Assembly: GCA_022570795.1 (NCBI GenBank)
Contig: JAKUDP010000004.1
Coordinates: forward strand, 248,001-312,000
DNA from: Sphaerulina vaccinii
Lineage: Eukaryota; Ascomycota; Dothideomycetes; Mycosphaerellales; Mycosphaerellaceae
Length of the DNA: 64,000 nucleotides
Reading direction: 5' to 3'
Made by a program: the position numbers and the translations under genes. The notes beneath the pieces were generated by a model, which saw only the letters and a program-made list of their open reading frames with translations, did no database searches and was not told the DNA's origin. Positions 29,905-41,914 of this stretch are shown here, piece after piece (the first letter of the stretch is position 1; each line of letters starts with the position of its first letter).

Positions 29905-30820
29905 GGTAAGCGCTTTCCCTGCCAGTCAGTAGATTAGCAGCGCAAATCGAGAGAGCGGCAGAGCCGCAGAGACAATGATCCTCTAGATGAGCATCCTGCG
30001 TGAGATGCAGCTGAAGAGGACGCCCGGTGTGGATGGTCACCAGCGCTCAGCTGCACGCTATTGTAGACCCATGTGCAGTGGCCTCGCAGGCCTTCTGCGC
30101 TGTAGCACAGTAGCAGGTCATCGTGCGAGGCGCCTCTGGACGCAGTGCTGCCAGAGACTGATGAAGGACGCCAGAAGACGTTGTCCTCTGCTGTGGCTTG
30201 AGAGACTTGGAAGAGAGAGGTCTGTTGTGTCTCAACCTCAACAATGTCGTCCAACGCTGGATCCGAGCACGACCGAGCACCGCCACTGCTCCTCCCGATC
30301 AGATAAGATATGCTTTTAGCTTTGGTGACATCGCAGGCATTGAGCAGCATCAATCTGAGGAATCCGTGTTCCTCTGCAGACATACAAAACGTATGATGAA
30401 GCCAATCTGGAAGGCATGTTCCAGAAGCAAGGCAGCAGCACCCGAACGATCAAACGATGTGTGCTGACCATTCGAAGAAATCGTAAGGTCTGTTGAGGTC
30501 AATTCGCACAAGTGGTTCGATGTCGCGCAGAATCGAGTATAGCGGCAAACAGGTCCCTTAATTTCAATCCAGGTACATTTTCTTGAGCAAGCACGCCGAC
30601 TACTTTTCTTCCTGATCCCTCTCTTCCTACTCCTCTTGCTCATCATCCAAGTGCTCCTCCAAAAGCTCAAAGCTGAACAATCGCAACGGACTTTGCTGCT
30701 AAAAGTTCTTTGTTGTGACCCACAAGAACGAAAACATTGACCTGTTCTTCAACCTCCACACCGCATTCGAGTCCTCACGCGCTGCAGCACGCGACCATAC
30801 CTCTCACAACGGTTTCCAGA
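29905..30820. other. Divergent intergenic region (CorA-like / HMG-CoA synthase)
   Basis: A 916-nt gap between divergent genes. It contains an open minus-strand frame of 149 codons (29934-30383, real ATG) with low-complexity Ser/Ala composition; I do not consider it supported. A long HMG-CoA synthase leader probably occupies the right end. Confidence 0.4.
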
Positions 30821-32423
30821 ATGGCAGAACGACCTCAGAATGTTGGCATTAAGGCCATTGAGCTCTACTTTCCAAGCCAGGTACGTGATTGCCATATAGC
30901 AAGAGTTGGAGATACAAGCAGAACCATTGGGCATTCTCTTGGGATTCTGTGCTGCGTGGGATTGCTTTATATCTTTCACACTATCTTTCCTGCATACTAG
31001 CATAAGACATGCCAATTCGCTGTAGCTGAAGGGAAGCACCAATGGCTCTGCGATGCTCACTACTCCTGGCTGCTTCACGAATATCATACTAACCAGACAC
31101 TCGCAGTGCGTCGACCAGTCAGAGCTTGAGAAATTCGATGGCGTTAGCGCTGGGAAATATACCATTGGTCTCGGACAGACTAAGATGAGCTTCTGCGATG
31201 ACCGGGAAGATATCTACTCGTTCGCCCTTACCGCTGTTTCTTCGCTCATGAAGAAGTACAACATCGACCCAAACTCGATTGGCAGACTCGAAGTCGGCAC
31301 TGAGACGCTACTCGACAAGTCAAAGTCCTGCAAGACGGTGCTCATGCAACTGTTCGAACCATCTGGCAACACCAACATCGAGGGTGTGGATACTGTCAAT
31401 GCGTGCTACGGAGGCACAAACGCACTTTTCAACACAGTCGCCTGGGTGGAGTCATCTGCGTGGGACGGACGTAATGCTATTGTGGTTGCTGGAGATATCG
31501 CACTGTACAAGAAGGGCAACGCCAGACCGACTGGTGGTGCTGGATGCATTGCCATGCTCGTTGGACCAGATGCACCAATCGCTTTCGAGCCAGGTCAGCG
31601 CGGCAGCTATGTCAAGCACGCCTACGACTTTTACAAGGCCGATTTGACTAGCGAATACCCAATCGTGGACGGCCACTACTCGATCAAGTGCTACACTGAA
31701 GCAGTTGATGCCTGCTACAAGGCATACAATGCTCGCGAGAAGCAGCTGAAGAGCAAGGCGAACGGACACGCTAATGGCGTGCACGAGTTGGAGACACCTC
31801 TGGATCGATTCGACTACATGGCTTTCCACGCACCTACCTGCAAGCTTGTATCGAAGAGCTACGCGAGACTGCTGTACAATGACTACCTGACCAACCCAGA
31901 AGCCGAGATCTTCAAGGATGTCCCAGCAGAGATCAAGGATCTGACATATGAGCAATCGATCTCTGACAAGACCGTCGAGAAGACTTTCGTTGGTTTGGCC
32001 AAGAAGCGCTTCGCTGCACGTGTCCAGCCAGCCATTGAAGTTCCAACGCAATGTGGAAACATGTACTGCGCATCCGTATACGCCTCGCTAGTCTCCCTGC
32101 TCAGCAATGTCTCCTCGGACGACTTGCAAGGCAAGCGTCTCGGTATCTTCTCCTACGGATCTGGTCTCGCATCTTCCCTGTTCGCGCTCAAGGTCAACGG
32201 CAGCGTACAAGAGATCGCTGATAAGCTTGATCTGCACAAGAAGCTTGACGGCCGCCGCGTTGTTTCTCCGGAGACTTACGAGGAGTTCTGCGGCCTTCGC
32301 GAGAAGGCTCACCTCAAGAGCAACTACAAGCCTCAAGGCAGCGTTGATACGATCGCTCCAGGCACTTACTACCTCACCGAGGTTGATGAACTGTTCCGCA
32401 GGAAGTACGAGATCAAGCAATAA
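30821..32423 (+). CDS. ERG13: Hydroxymethylglutaryl-CoA synthase
   Basis: Condenses acetyl-CoA with acetoacetyl-CoA to HMG-CoA, the committed entry to the mevalonate/sterol pathway. A tiny first exon (30821-30880, MAERPQNVGIKAIELYFPSQ) is joined through a 226-nt intron (GTACGT..branch ACTAACC..TCGCAG) to 31107-32423; 458 residues. The catalytic triad of the family is present: Glu in VGTETLLD (E86), nucleophile Cys in VNACYGGTNALFN (C120) and His in MAFHAPTCKL (H261). Other landmarks are GDIALY, PTGGAGCIAML and SYGSGLASSLFAL. There is no N-terminal targeting sequence, so a cytosolic location is expected. The first intron is unusually long for this window. Confidence 0.97.
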
Positions 32424-33470
32424 ATGGATCATGCTTAATGGCATATTATGGCTACGAATGATTCGAGCTACGCATTGAAGGCGTTTTGGAAGAGGCACTA
32501 GATACCATTTTGGCACCGACTCGGGTCGCGTGAAGGCACGGCGACGATGGAAAGCAGCACGTATGTTGGTGATCTCTGAGGCCCCAAGGAAGAGGCCGAC
32601 AGTCAGCAACAGCTTGACGTTGCTGCAGTCACAGATTTCCTTCTGGAGAAGTCCAGACCGATTGTAGATATCAATATTAAACATCGGCAGAATTGTCAAA
32701 CCACTTCAAACTTGCTTCGTACGACAAGATATCCGCAAGCGATGAGTTTGTCACGCTGTCAGCGTCTCACTAAGCAAGTGTTCCTTGTGAAGATTGCATT
32801 CTAGCTGCGCGCGGAGTCTGCTTAGAGCGTGCAAGCACGAGGATGGCACGGGCTTGTCTAACTGCAAGCGGTTCCGAAAGACTGTAGTTTGGGAGCGAAG
32901 CCGGGCAGTGAGTGGAGGATATGAAGATACGCTAGGGAGGGATGATGTAGGAGAAGTATGCTGTGGAGCATCTCTTGCAGGAGAAAGGACTTCTTCGCTT
33001 CGGGCTTCGCTCGTTGCCGTCGCTGTGCCGGATAGTGAATGTCTCGCGGATGCGATGCTATAAGACTGTGCTAGAGAGGTCAGAGAGAGCAGCAATGTAT
33101 CGTCACTACTATCGTGCTGTAGCATGTACCTAGCGATGTATAGCGTCAAAGTTTTCGGAAAGTGCCATTGAGAACAGGAACAGAAGAAAGTCCCGACACT
33201 TTTGGAAGGAACGGGTGAAACGCTTTGACCTGCTCTTTCCACCCACTCGATCAGGCCAGCCCTTCACGCACAATCGCACATTCCACGACACGACAATTGA
33301 ACAACGACCACGCCCGACCACATTCGCTATACTACTCTTCTCTCTGGGCTACGGATCTGCGATATTACTGTGCCGTGACGATCGAAGACGGCCTGTGGAC
33401 GAGACGGAGAGAGAGTCGTTTTGGCGACGAGGAGGCGCAGCAGGCCATCCGGCCGGCGACAACCACCAGG
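32424..33470. other. Intergenic
   Basis: Holds the HMG-CoA synthase 3' UTR and the promoter/leader of the next gene (the last 230 nt are CA/CG-rich). No gene is supported. Confidence 0.4.
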
Positions 33471-35911
33471 ATGATGGGAAACAGACAATCACTGCTGGAC
33501 GGCGACGCGACGCCGACGCAGGAGCGGGCGAATGTGTTTGGCGACGAGCACGAGGTGGACGACGAGTTTGAGTGGGATGGCATGGCCGACGGCTTCCGGC
33601 CCAATGTCGACAGAGATGAAGGGGAGGAGCGCCAAGATGAGGTCGACGGCCACCCTATCCGCAGCATATCAGCGCACTACGCACCCGGGACAATCACGCC
33701 CACGATAGGAGCATCTGTGAACAGGAATTCGACGAGGAAGTCGAGAGCGTATCCAAACCCCTTTGCAAGTCCCGAGGACGAACGACCGACGTCACCAAAC
33801 GGCCAACGAGACCATAGCTTGGAGTTCGAACGAGATGATGTTCTACGAAGATCAATATCATCTGCGTCCTCGTCACAGTTCGCGCCTACGCACAGCCCAC
33901 GCTTTGGCGCTGGCCCGAGTCACCCTTACAACATATATCCCCAGACTACGACATTGGCGCGAACATCGAGCAATGCGACTCAGTCCACGGTGGTAGCGCC
34001 GTCAGGACGACAATCATACTCGAACAATGTACCAGCACACCCATATGGAATGTATCCGCAAGGAGTGGGAGAAGATATGGACGATGAAGACGATGATACA
34101 GACGATTTTGGGATCAGACAAAACCCTGTTCATGTTGGCTTCCCTGGTCTAGGACAGAACTACACACGACGGCTGGGTCCAGATGGCGAAGACCAGGACT
34201 TGATAGGCGAGGACGGACATACTGAACAACTGCCACCTTACACACGGTACCCGGAGGATGCCCCAGAGAAAGCGCCGCTTCTTATGCCAACAGCGCCGCC
34301 TTCACTTTTCAGCAGAGCACCAGTTGCTGGGACGGATCCTAGCATGCCCCTCATGCACGACCACATACAGCCCGCACCAACACCTGCGCCGCAGTCGATG
34401 ACAGACGCGTCGACACTACATCGGCAGAACTCTCGAATGTCATCAACACTAGCCTTGATACATTCAAATACCTCAACCGAGAACACAAGCATCAGGGCTG
34501 CCAAGAAGGACTGGGCCGTGAAGACATGGAAAGAGAAGCGGAAAACGAGGTTCTGTGCATTCGGCAACTTTCGTGGTATTGCATTCCAGTGGATATTGGT
34601 TGTCATGTGTGTGATTGCCTTTGTGACCGCTCTGCTGGGAGGAGTGATTGGTGGTTTCGTTGCAGGTGGCAACCATATGCGCGGGAAGTGAGTAGTAACC
34701 TCTGGATACTGATCGATGAATGTAATACTGACAGGCGCAGGAACCCCTCGATCACAGTTGTCACGTCACTATACGATGCTAGTATCATCGCAACACCAAC
34801 GTCTGGTGCACCTCCAACAGGTACATTCGCTCTGCAACTGGGCGCGCCTCAAGAGACACAGTCCGACTGTTTGCAAGATAAGAGCCAGCAGATTGCATGG
34901 GACTGCAACCTTTCGCCAAATTCTGCACTTGGCATGATTGTCGGCCAGCCGCCAAACACACAGGGCAACGGAGCTGTCCTGCAGTATGCGTCCTATCAGG
35001 ACACCATTGCTTATGGTGCTCAGCTGTCTTACATGAACACCACTTTTGCGCAGTTCCTTACCGTCCAGGACCAAGACGACAAACAAAACGGCCCAGCCTT
35101 CTACTTTCAGCAGTTCTACAACAAAATAGTGGTCGTTCCCGAAGCCGCACTCAGTACAGGCAACAGCAAGAACCGCAGACGAGGATGGTACAGCAACGGA
35201 TGGTCGGTGCCAGAGGCATGGCACGCCCGCAAGCAACTCGCTGCTGTTCCTGGTGAAAAGCCATGGTTTTGCGTATGGAACGACACGTTGATTGAAGGCT
35301 TCATCTATGTGACTGAAACACTCACGACGACTACATCAACGACTCAACCAACCAATAGCAGTATGCCGTCCACCTCGAGCCCTTCTTCAGCAGGTACTAT
35401 TACGGCCACTGTTACACCGACGCCAACTAGTACGGGCGCTGCAAATTCTTATAACCCTTCAGGACCTCCCGGTGCACAAGTCGTCACCAAGACTATCGTA
35501 AATCCCTGGACTACAGCAACATACACTGGTCCGGCCGCGGCTTTCACGCCGTGGTCCTTGTCGGTTACGGATCAAGCTAAGCGAGTCGCATTTGCATCTC
35601 ATCAGAAACGCGATGACGATGGAGACTACGACGATGACAATCCTCTTGACTACTGGAGCACGCTGGCCAAATTCCCTTTCCTCGTTAAGCTGGAAGAGCG
35701 ACGTGTGGAGAACTCGCCACAGCCTTACTGCCAGCAGTATCAGGTCCTTGACAATGGTCAAGCCAACTGGTTACCTGACGAGAATGGAAAGCCCATCATC
35801 ATTGAACTTGACGAGCAGGATCCTAACTACCAGGGTGGAGACAATGGCTCCAAGATGAGGAAACGTGGCGTGCCCAATGCTTGCCATTGTCAATGGATGA
35901 GCGGGGAATAA
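33471..35911 (+). CDS. Large single-pass membrane protein, fungal-specific, unknown function (795 residues)
   Basis: Exons 33471-34687 and 34741-35911 with a 53-nt intron (GTGAGT..branch ACTGAC..GCGCAG). The ATG-ATG start reads MMGNRQSLL. The first about 350 residues are acidic and Ser/Pro-rich with a PPxY site (LPPYTRYPE) and other disorder-type sequence. A basic stop-transfer region (KEKRKTRFCAFGNF) precedes one strong span (WILVVMCVIAFVTALLGGVIG). The C-terminal about 390 residues would be outside the cytosol: a folded domain with paired Cys (DCLQDKSQQIAWDC), a Thr/Ser-rich mucin-like stretch (TETLTTTTSTTQPTNSS) and a Cys-containing end. The layout resembles a conserved filamentous-fungal family without assigned function; a wall or signalling role is only suggested. 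Confidence 0.85.
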
Positions 35912-36870
35912 CGAGTGATTCGTCACTCGCCTACCCATTCTCACGCCTCTCTGCAATCACTACGGCTTTGCAGGCGGCCCCCACCCTCTCACAGAAATTG
36001 TTCGAGGTTCCGAGAGAGCCTGTCAAGAGAAAACGCTTGCAGATCGAGAGTGATTGCAAATGTGGGTGCACATGGTTATTTGCTTCTTTGACTTTTTTGA
36101 TACGTTCTAGCCACGACGGCGTTCTTGTTTGTTTGTTTTGTTCATGACGATGGTCGTCCAGCGTAGACCAGAAGTGTCGAGATTGCTTTTCTACACATCA
36201 GTCGATGGAAGTTCGGGCGCAAAGGAGTTTGAAACGGAAGATCTTGGAATCAGATGCCAATGCAGAGTGCGAAGCAACTAACTGGGAACATGGAGACAGG
36301 GACTATGGGTCACGGGCTATTTGGCACTATTGGGATAGCGAAGGAGCTGGTGAAATCTGCTTCTGTTATTATTATCGCTATTTACGAAAAGCGACGTTGA
36401 ACACTCGAGACTGCTTTTCTTGTTGTTGCAGATCCGCGGCATTTGCTCGCACATATACAGCGACGTCTTTATGAAGAAGAGGGAAAGCATATAATATCTG
36501 CCATCACTGCTGCTGTTGCTGCTAGTATGAAATGAGTGATTAGAGTTTGTCACGGGTTGCAACCGCGATTCTGAACCATCTTTTTTACTTCACTCGCTCC
36601 ACGAACCTTGCTTGTATGCGTGACTGCCACTTTCTACGACTCGAAAATATGATGGATGGAGCTGCCACACTCGCTCAACCTCGCGCCTTCGACTTTCGGT
36701 GAAAATTGTTTTCCTGCTTCCTCTTTGACAACCACACTTGAACTTTCCAGCAACATCAAGCTTTCGTCGCCGACGACGACTTTTGCAAGAAGTGCATGAC
36801 AACAGCTGAGCACACGACCACTACAAGACAGCCAGAAGCGCCCATTTCCAGGTGAATAAAAACCGCGAAA
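35912..36870. other. Intergenic
   Basis: A 959-nt gap between two plus-strand genes. The 36060-36140 part is T-rich and may be the 3' UTR. No ORF with a convincing start. Confidence 0.4.
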
Positions 36871-37999
36871 ATGGTCTTTGGTCCCATTCCGAACCGCGAA
36901 TATCATGAAGGCTTCATGCGCGAAGCCATCGGCATGGCTGAATTCGCACTCGCCTCGGACGAGACGCCTGTGGGATGCGTGTTTGTACATGAAGGTCAGA
37001 TCATTGGACGAGGCATTAATGGCACAAACGCAAGTTTGAATGTAAGTATCACACAAATCAGTGACCTGCAGCGCCAAAGAAGCTAGCGGCTCGAGGTCCA
37101 AATCTTTACTCATACCAATTCAGGGAACACGCCATGCCGAGTTCGTGGCTCTCGCAGAGATCATGTCGAAGCATCCACAATCAATCCTCCACGAGACCGA
37201 TCTCTACGTCACAGTCGAACCATGTATCATGTGCGGATCAGCTCTCCGACAGTACGGCATCCGAGCTGTGTACTTTGGCTGCCTGAATGACCGCTTTGGA
37301 GGCTGTGGAGGAGTCATGAATGTTCATTCGGATCCGGGAATCGATAGTACCTTCCCGTGCTACGGAGGACTGTTTCGCGAGGAGGCCATCATGCTTCTGA
37401 GAAGATTCTATGTGCAAGAGAATGAGAAAGGTCAGTTCTGCTAACATCTGGAAGGAGACCGCATACTGATATGGTCTGCAGCACCTGACCCAAAGCCCAA
37501 GAAGAATCGCGAGCTCAAGACGGAGATCCTGCCTGTAACAGTCACGCCGGTAACGACTGCTCCTACGAATGCTGCAGCGGCAAAGGCAGCACAGGCGGCA
37601 AAGATGGCAGCGAAGAAGGCTGCAATGCCGCCACCTCCCAAGCCAGCAGAAAAGCAAGCAGACAAGCCAGTGGAACCAACGCCAGCTCCAGCTGTGCAAA
37701 CAACGAAAGAAGAACCAAAGCCCAGCGAGGTTGCCGCAAGCGTGACTGTCCCGGCGCTGTCGAGCGTTCCCTTGACCTCGACAACTACGACGGCATCGGG
37801 CGTGCCCAAGATGGCTGATCGTATGCCCATGAGAGCGAAGCCACGAGTCGTCCTACCCAAAGCTGCAGTGGCTTTGCCATTGAAGCCCATTCCAACACCA
37901 GTGCTGGGTATGCACAACGCTACCTCGAAGACTGCCCCAGTCGAAATAACACCCACCGCGACTCCAAGGAATGGATCTCCTGTCAGGCGCGGACCTTGA
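36871..37999 (+). CDS. TAD2: tRNA-specific adenosine deaminase, Tad2 type, with long C-terminal extension
   Basis: Catalytic subunit that, with Tad3, converts A34 of tRNA anticodons to inosine. Exons 36871-37041, 37124-37430 and 37482-37999 (introns of 82 and 51 nt) encode 331 residues. The zinc/catalytic motif is H61-A-E63, where E63 is the proton shuttle; zinc Cys ligands are in EPCIMC (C91, C94). The rest of the deaminase fold is present (MREAIGMAEFALASDETPVG, YFGCLNDRFGGCGGV, REEAIMLLRRFY). From about residue 160 there is a 170-residue Ala/Pro/Lys/Thr-rich low-complexity tail (AAKAAQAAKMAAKKAAMPPP) not found in yeast Tad2. An unspliced reading would end at 37444 just after the deaminase domain, so the tail depends on the second intron. 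Confidence 0.92.
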
Positions 38000-38908
38000 A
38001 CATGGCGTGAGGCAAAGCACAAGGACAATATCACTGGTAACCTCTCTTTCTCTGAACTCACCGGCGGAGCCTACGACGCAGCGCATAGAGCTACGGAGGC
38101 GGCGTCGACGACATGATCCAGAGAAAGAAGGGAAAGACATCAAGAAATAAAGCATGTCAATTATGATGAAGTCGGCGAAACTGAAAGCATTTACAAGAGC
38201 AGGGCCAGATTGTAAAGCTACAGAACGTGGAGACGAGAATGCGCCAGCTCAAGAGAGAAGCTGCTGAAGACTGAGAGCATGCGCACTGTAGAAGTAAAGT
38301 ACAGAGCATGTACAGAATACTACCAATACAACACCAAGAATCATACCTTTGATGATGTGAGTTTCGTCCATGACTTTCATACTTTCGCTCTAAACAGAGT
38401 CGTCCGCCCTCGATACCAAGAACTGCCTCCATTCCGCCTTTGTCATGCTCATCATGTACATGGATCGCTGAGGCATCCCGTCGTTTTTCAGTTGCCCTCG
38501 TTGGGCTTGGTAGACTAGCAAAATCGACTTGTACCAGGTCTTTTGCCGCCTCATCTTGATTGGATCCACTATTCCATACCAGCGTTTGAGCATAGCCACC
38601 TCCTCGTGCACAGATACTACTACTATAGCACCAGAATGACCAAAAGCTACGCGGCCTATGTGGTCCATGGGCGAGTTTCTTCAGCTGGTACCGGTATGCA
38701 CGCTATACCATCATCTGCTTCGTGCGCTGCTGCTGAAGCTAAGCATTCGCGGATGGATAGCCTGAGGATCCTGCCTCGACGGTAGTAGTAATGTTATGAT
38801 GCATCATGGTACCGAGCGTCCTTCCAGCTCTCATCACATCTTGCTCGATAGTCGTTCATCACTCATTCTGGCTCACCACGGAGCCCAGCCTTCGTCGCAA
38901 CGTGCTTC
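38000..38908. other. Convergent intergenic region
   Basis: A 909-nt gap between the stops of TAD2 (+) and YAK1 (-). It probably contains both 3' UTRs. Short frames on both strands lack support. Confidence 0.4.
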
Positions 38909-41900
38909 TCACACGTTACTGCCCGGCCATTGCGCGTTATTGCCATTCCAGCCTTCCTCCAGCGTACGATCCTCGAGCATTCTGACAAAGTTACGTTCTT
39001 GACCAGCTGCACCACCTCTTCCATTGCCGCCAGCTCTACTCGCTCGCCTTCGCGATCCTATGCTGCCAACATCACTTGCAGATTGTCCATCTTGAGGTGG
39101 TGGATAATATGCCGGGCTGGGCTGTAATCTGATAGGCTGATTGGGGTCCAGATGGCTCACGACTCGTTGGAGAGCAGAAGGAATGCCATTAACATTCCCG
39201 TTGCCATCCATCGTGCTCGCTCTTTGTCGGGCACCTCGGGTCGTGGCTTGGGCATATAAGTTTTGCTGAGGCTGCTGTGCATAAGGATTCATGCCTGCTA
39301 CAGGAGGCGGCTGCTGTATCATGGGTACTGGTTGACCATATGCGGACTGCACAGGGGGTGGATTGGCGGGATATGGTGGTGGAGCGCCCTGCTGGCTCGG
39401 ACTGTACATATTCTGGTACATGGCAGCTTGTTGCTGCTGTTGTTGCGCGGCGATCGGAGTGGTGGGATACCCAGGTGTCATGCCATGCATAGCATTGGCA
39501 TATGCGGCATTCGCAGCTTGCTGGTTCTGTGCGGCCTGCGCTTGCTGTTGCCGTTGCCTCGAAAGAGCTTCAGCCTGTTGTTGCGCTTGTACACCAGGCG
39601 CAGGTGATCGTGAAGTCGGCTTGAGGTCCATGCGCGGCTGGAAAGGTCCTGTGAACTTCTGCTGTGTGATGAAGGGATGCGTTCGTGCTTGCTGCGGCGT
39701 CCATCTTTCGAGCGGGTTGATGTTGAGGAGGCCGTGGACAAAGTCGATGAATGCTTCACGATTTGCCATTTCTGCAAGGTTGTTAGTATTCCTCCTTTCC
39801 TCACTGTCGCCTGCAAACCTACCTCGTTCCATCTCGTTCTGCTTCATGCCCTTCCTTGGCATCGGGTAAGCCCTGATGATGTCTGGGAGTCGTGTCTGCT
39901 GGAAGTACTTCTTGCTAGGCTGCTCTTTCGTGCCATGCTCTCTTGAGTACTGCTCCATTGACTTGAGCCTATACGTCCTTCGACCGAATTCATCATGCAC
40001 CTTTTCGAAGAACTCTCCTGATTGCTTTCCGACTTCCAACATCCAGGTTGGTGGTAGTCCAAGCATTTCCGTTATTCGTGAGACCTGGTTGTACTCTGAT
40101 GAACCAGGGAACAATGGTAGTCCTAGGAATAGCTCCACAACAATACATCCGAGCGACCACATATCTATCGCTGCAGAGTACGGCAGACCGAGCAGGACTT
40201 CTGGTGATCGGTAGAAACGAGACTGAATGTACGTGTACACCGTTTGTCGTTCATCACAGGCTGAACCAAAATCGATAATCTTGATGATTGGGCTCTCCAG
40301 GCTAGAAGATGTTAGCATTGGCCTCTAATCCGCCACTGTTCAAGGCACTCACTTTTTCAATAAGATGTTCTCCGGCTTCAAATCACAATGTATCAGCTTC
40401 GCTTTGCTGAGCAAACATAATCCGTTGAGCAACTGCTGTGCGAACACTCGAACCAATGTCGTGCTCAGCCCTCGGAATTGATTCTGCTTGATCAACTCGT
40501 ACAGATTCACCGACAACAGCTCAAACACCAAACACAAATGCTGTCTGTGGATGAAGGTGTCCTTCAGCCGCAGAATGTGGTGATCATCATTCTTGTCCAT
40601 TCTCCCGTTCAGCAGATCCAGTACTGACACTTCCATCATACTCTGGTTGAAGTATGCCGTCTTGTTCTTCACCACTTTCACAGCTACAACTTCCTGCGTC
40701 TTCAGATTCTGGCACTTTACCACTTGGCCGAAAGTACCTTGTCCCAGCACATCCAGGATCAGATACCTGTTCTTGTGATTCGTCTCCTCTGACCCCAGTA
40801 TGTCGTTCACGTAGAGTATGTAATCACTATCCTCATTGTCGTACCCATCGTTCTTTACACCTTTGCTCGGCTTCGTGAGCACTCTCCGTGGATTCCGCGA
40901 AGACTCGTACTGGAAAGCTGGGTTGCATATTCGGTAGGTTGCCGGGAGGTGTGTAGTCAGCGCTTGCAACGGGCTGATGAAGCCACCTTCTGGATTTGCT
41001 CTTCTGAAGGGCGGCTGCGCATTGACTTGGCAATGTAGGTCCGCTGCATTGTATACTCGAGAGAACTGCGGCACTGTATTGCTCCCGTGCGCAGACTGCG
41101 GCGTCTTCTTCTCTGGCTCGGGAGCCTCGTGGCCGAAAACAGCATTCAACTGTTGCGTGGCTGACTGCGGGTAGAAAGAAGTTGGTGTCTGCAAGGTCGA
41201 TTGTAGCGGCGGTAGCTGATTCGTATGCGCGCGCGCTGAGGCAGGTGGAGAAGCATAATACCTCCCCTGTTGTGTAGGCGAGGCATACTGACTTTGTCTG
41301 TTGGGCGATTGTCGCGCAGCCTGCTGAGGTGTATATGATGTGTATTGCGCCGGGTTCGGAGACAATTGCTGCTGTTGCGGAGGACTCGTAAATGCTGTAG
41401 GTGAAGTGTTCATGGGCGAATATCGCGTTCGGTTGCTACCATCGTCTGGCGGGTGCACAGGTAGATATTGCTGTGACAGCCCGCTCGTGTTGGTAGGCGG
41501 GCGTGAGTACTTTTGCTGGTTGAAAGGGTCTGCGTCCATATCCACGTCCATCTGACTGCTGCCATTGTAGTCCATTGCTGCCGCGTTGCGCTGCTGACGC
41601 GCCGAGTGATCCTGCGAATTGGGCGTGGATATGCTCATAGACGCCGTCCTCGAGGCGATGGACGGCGTGGAGTGGTGATTATAGGCCTCGTACTTGTACT
41701 GCTGCTGCTGCTGCTGCTGTTGTTGCTGCGAGGGTGTCGCTAGCGGGGTGTGCTGCTGCACGGGCACGCTACTGGACGGCGCTACCTGGTCGTTGTCATA
41801 GTGGGTCTCGCTGGCGAAAGAGGATGCAGAGGGGTCGGCGGTGGACGGCGGAGGACTGAGGGCGTCGTTGGTGTGTCTGGTCGTGGTGTTGCTCGCCGAA

Positions 41901-41914
41901 GAGGCGATCTCCAT
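38909..41914 (-). CDS. YAK1: YAK1, DYRK-family dual-specificity kinase
   Basis: Growth-restraining kinase downstream of PKA/TOR nutrient signalling. Exons 41914-40353, 40301-39823 and 39771-38909; introns are 51 nt each, the second in frame and open (GTAGGT..ACTAAC..TTGCAG). 967 residues. The N-terminal about 380 residues are Gln/Ser/Pro-rich with a Q10 run at 63-72. Kinase landmarks: GQGTFGQVV loop at about 391, catalytic Lys413 (VAVKVV), IHCDLKPENILL with Asp511, DFG at 531-533, and the DYRK activation loop YTYIQSRFYRSPE whose second Tyr (Y545) is the expected autophosphorylation site. The domain ends NPLERWTPQQARTHPFITQQ. A Gln/Ala/Pro-rich tail of about 250 residues follows. All catalytic residues are intact. 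Confidence 0.96.
41698..41730 (-). repeat. CAG/CAA trinucleotide run encoding polyQ in YAK1
   Basis: A CTG/TTG-type run on the plus strand encodes ten consecutive Gln in the YAK1 N-terminal region. Mostly pure CAG units with CAA interruptions; length polymorphism between strains is likely. Confidence 0.85.

Noticed and set aside
29934..30383. 149-codon minus-strand ATG frame
   Set aside because: Low-complexity Ser/Ala/Arg composition, no recognised motif, and it occupies the divergent promoter region of two clear genes.
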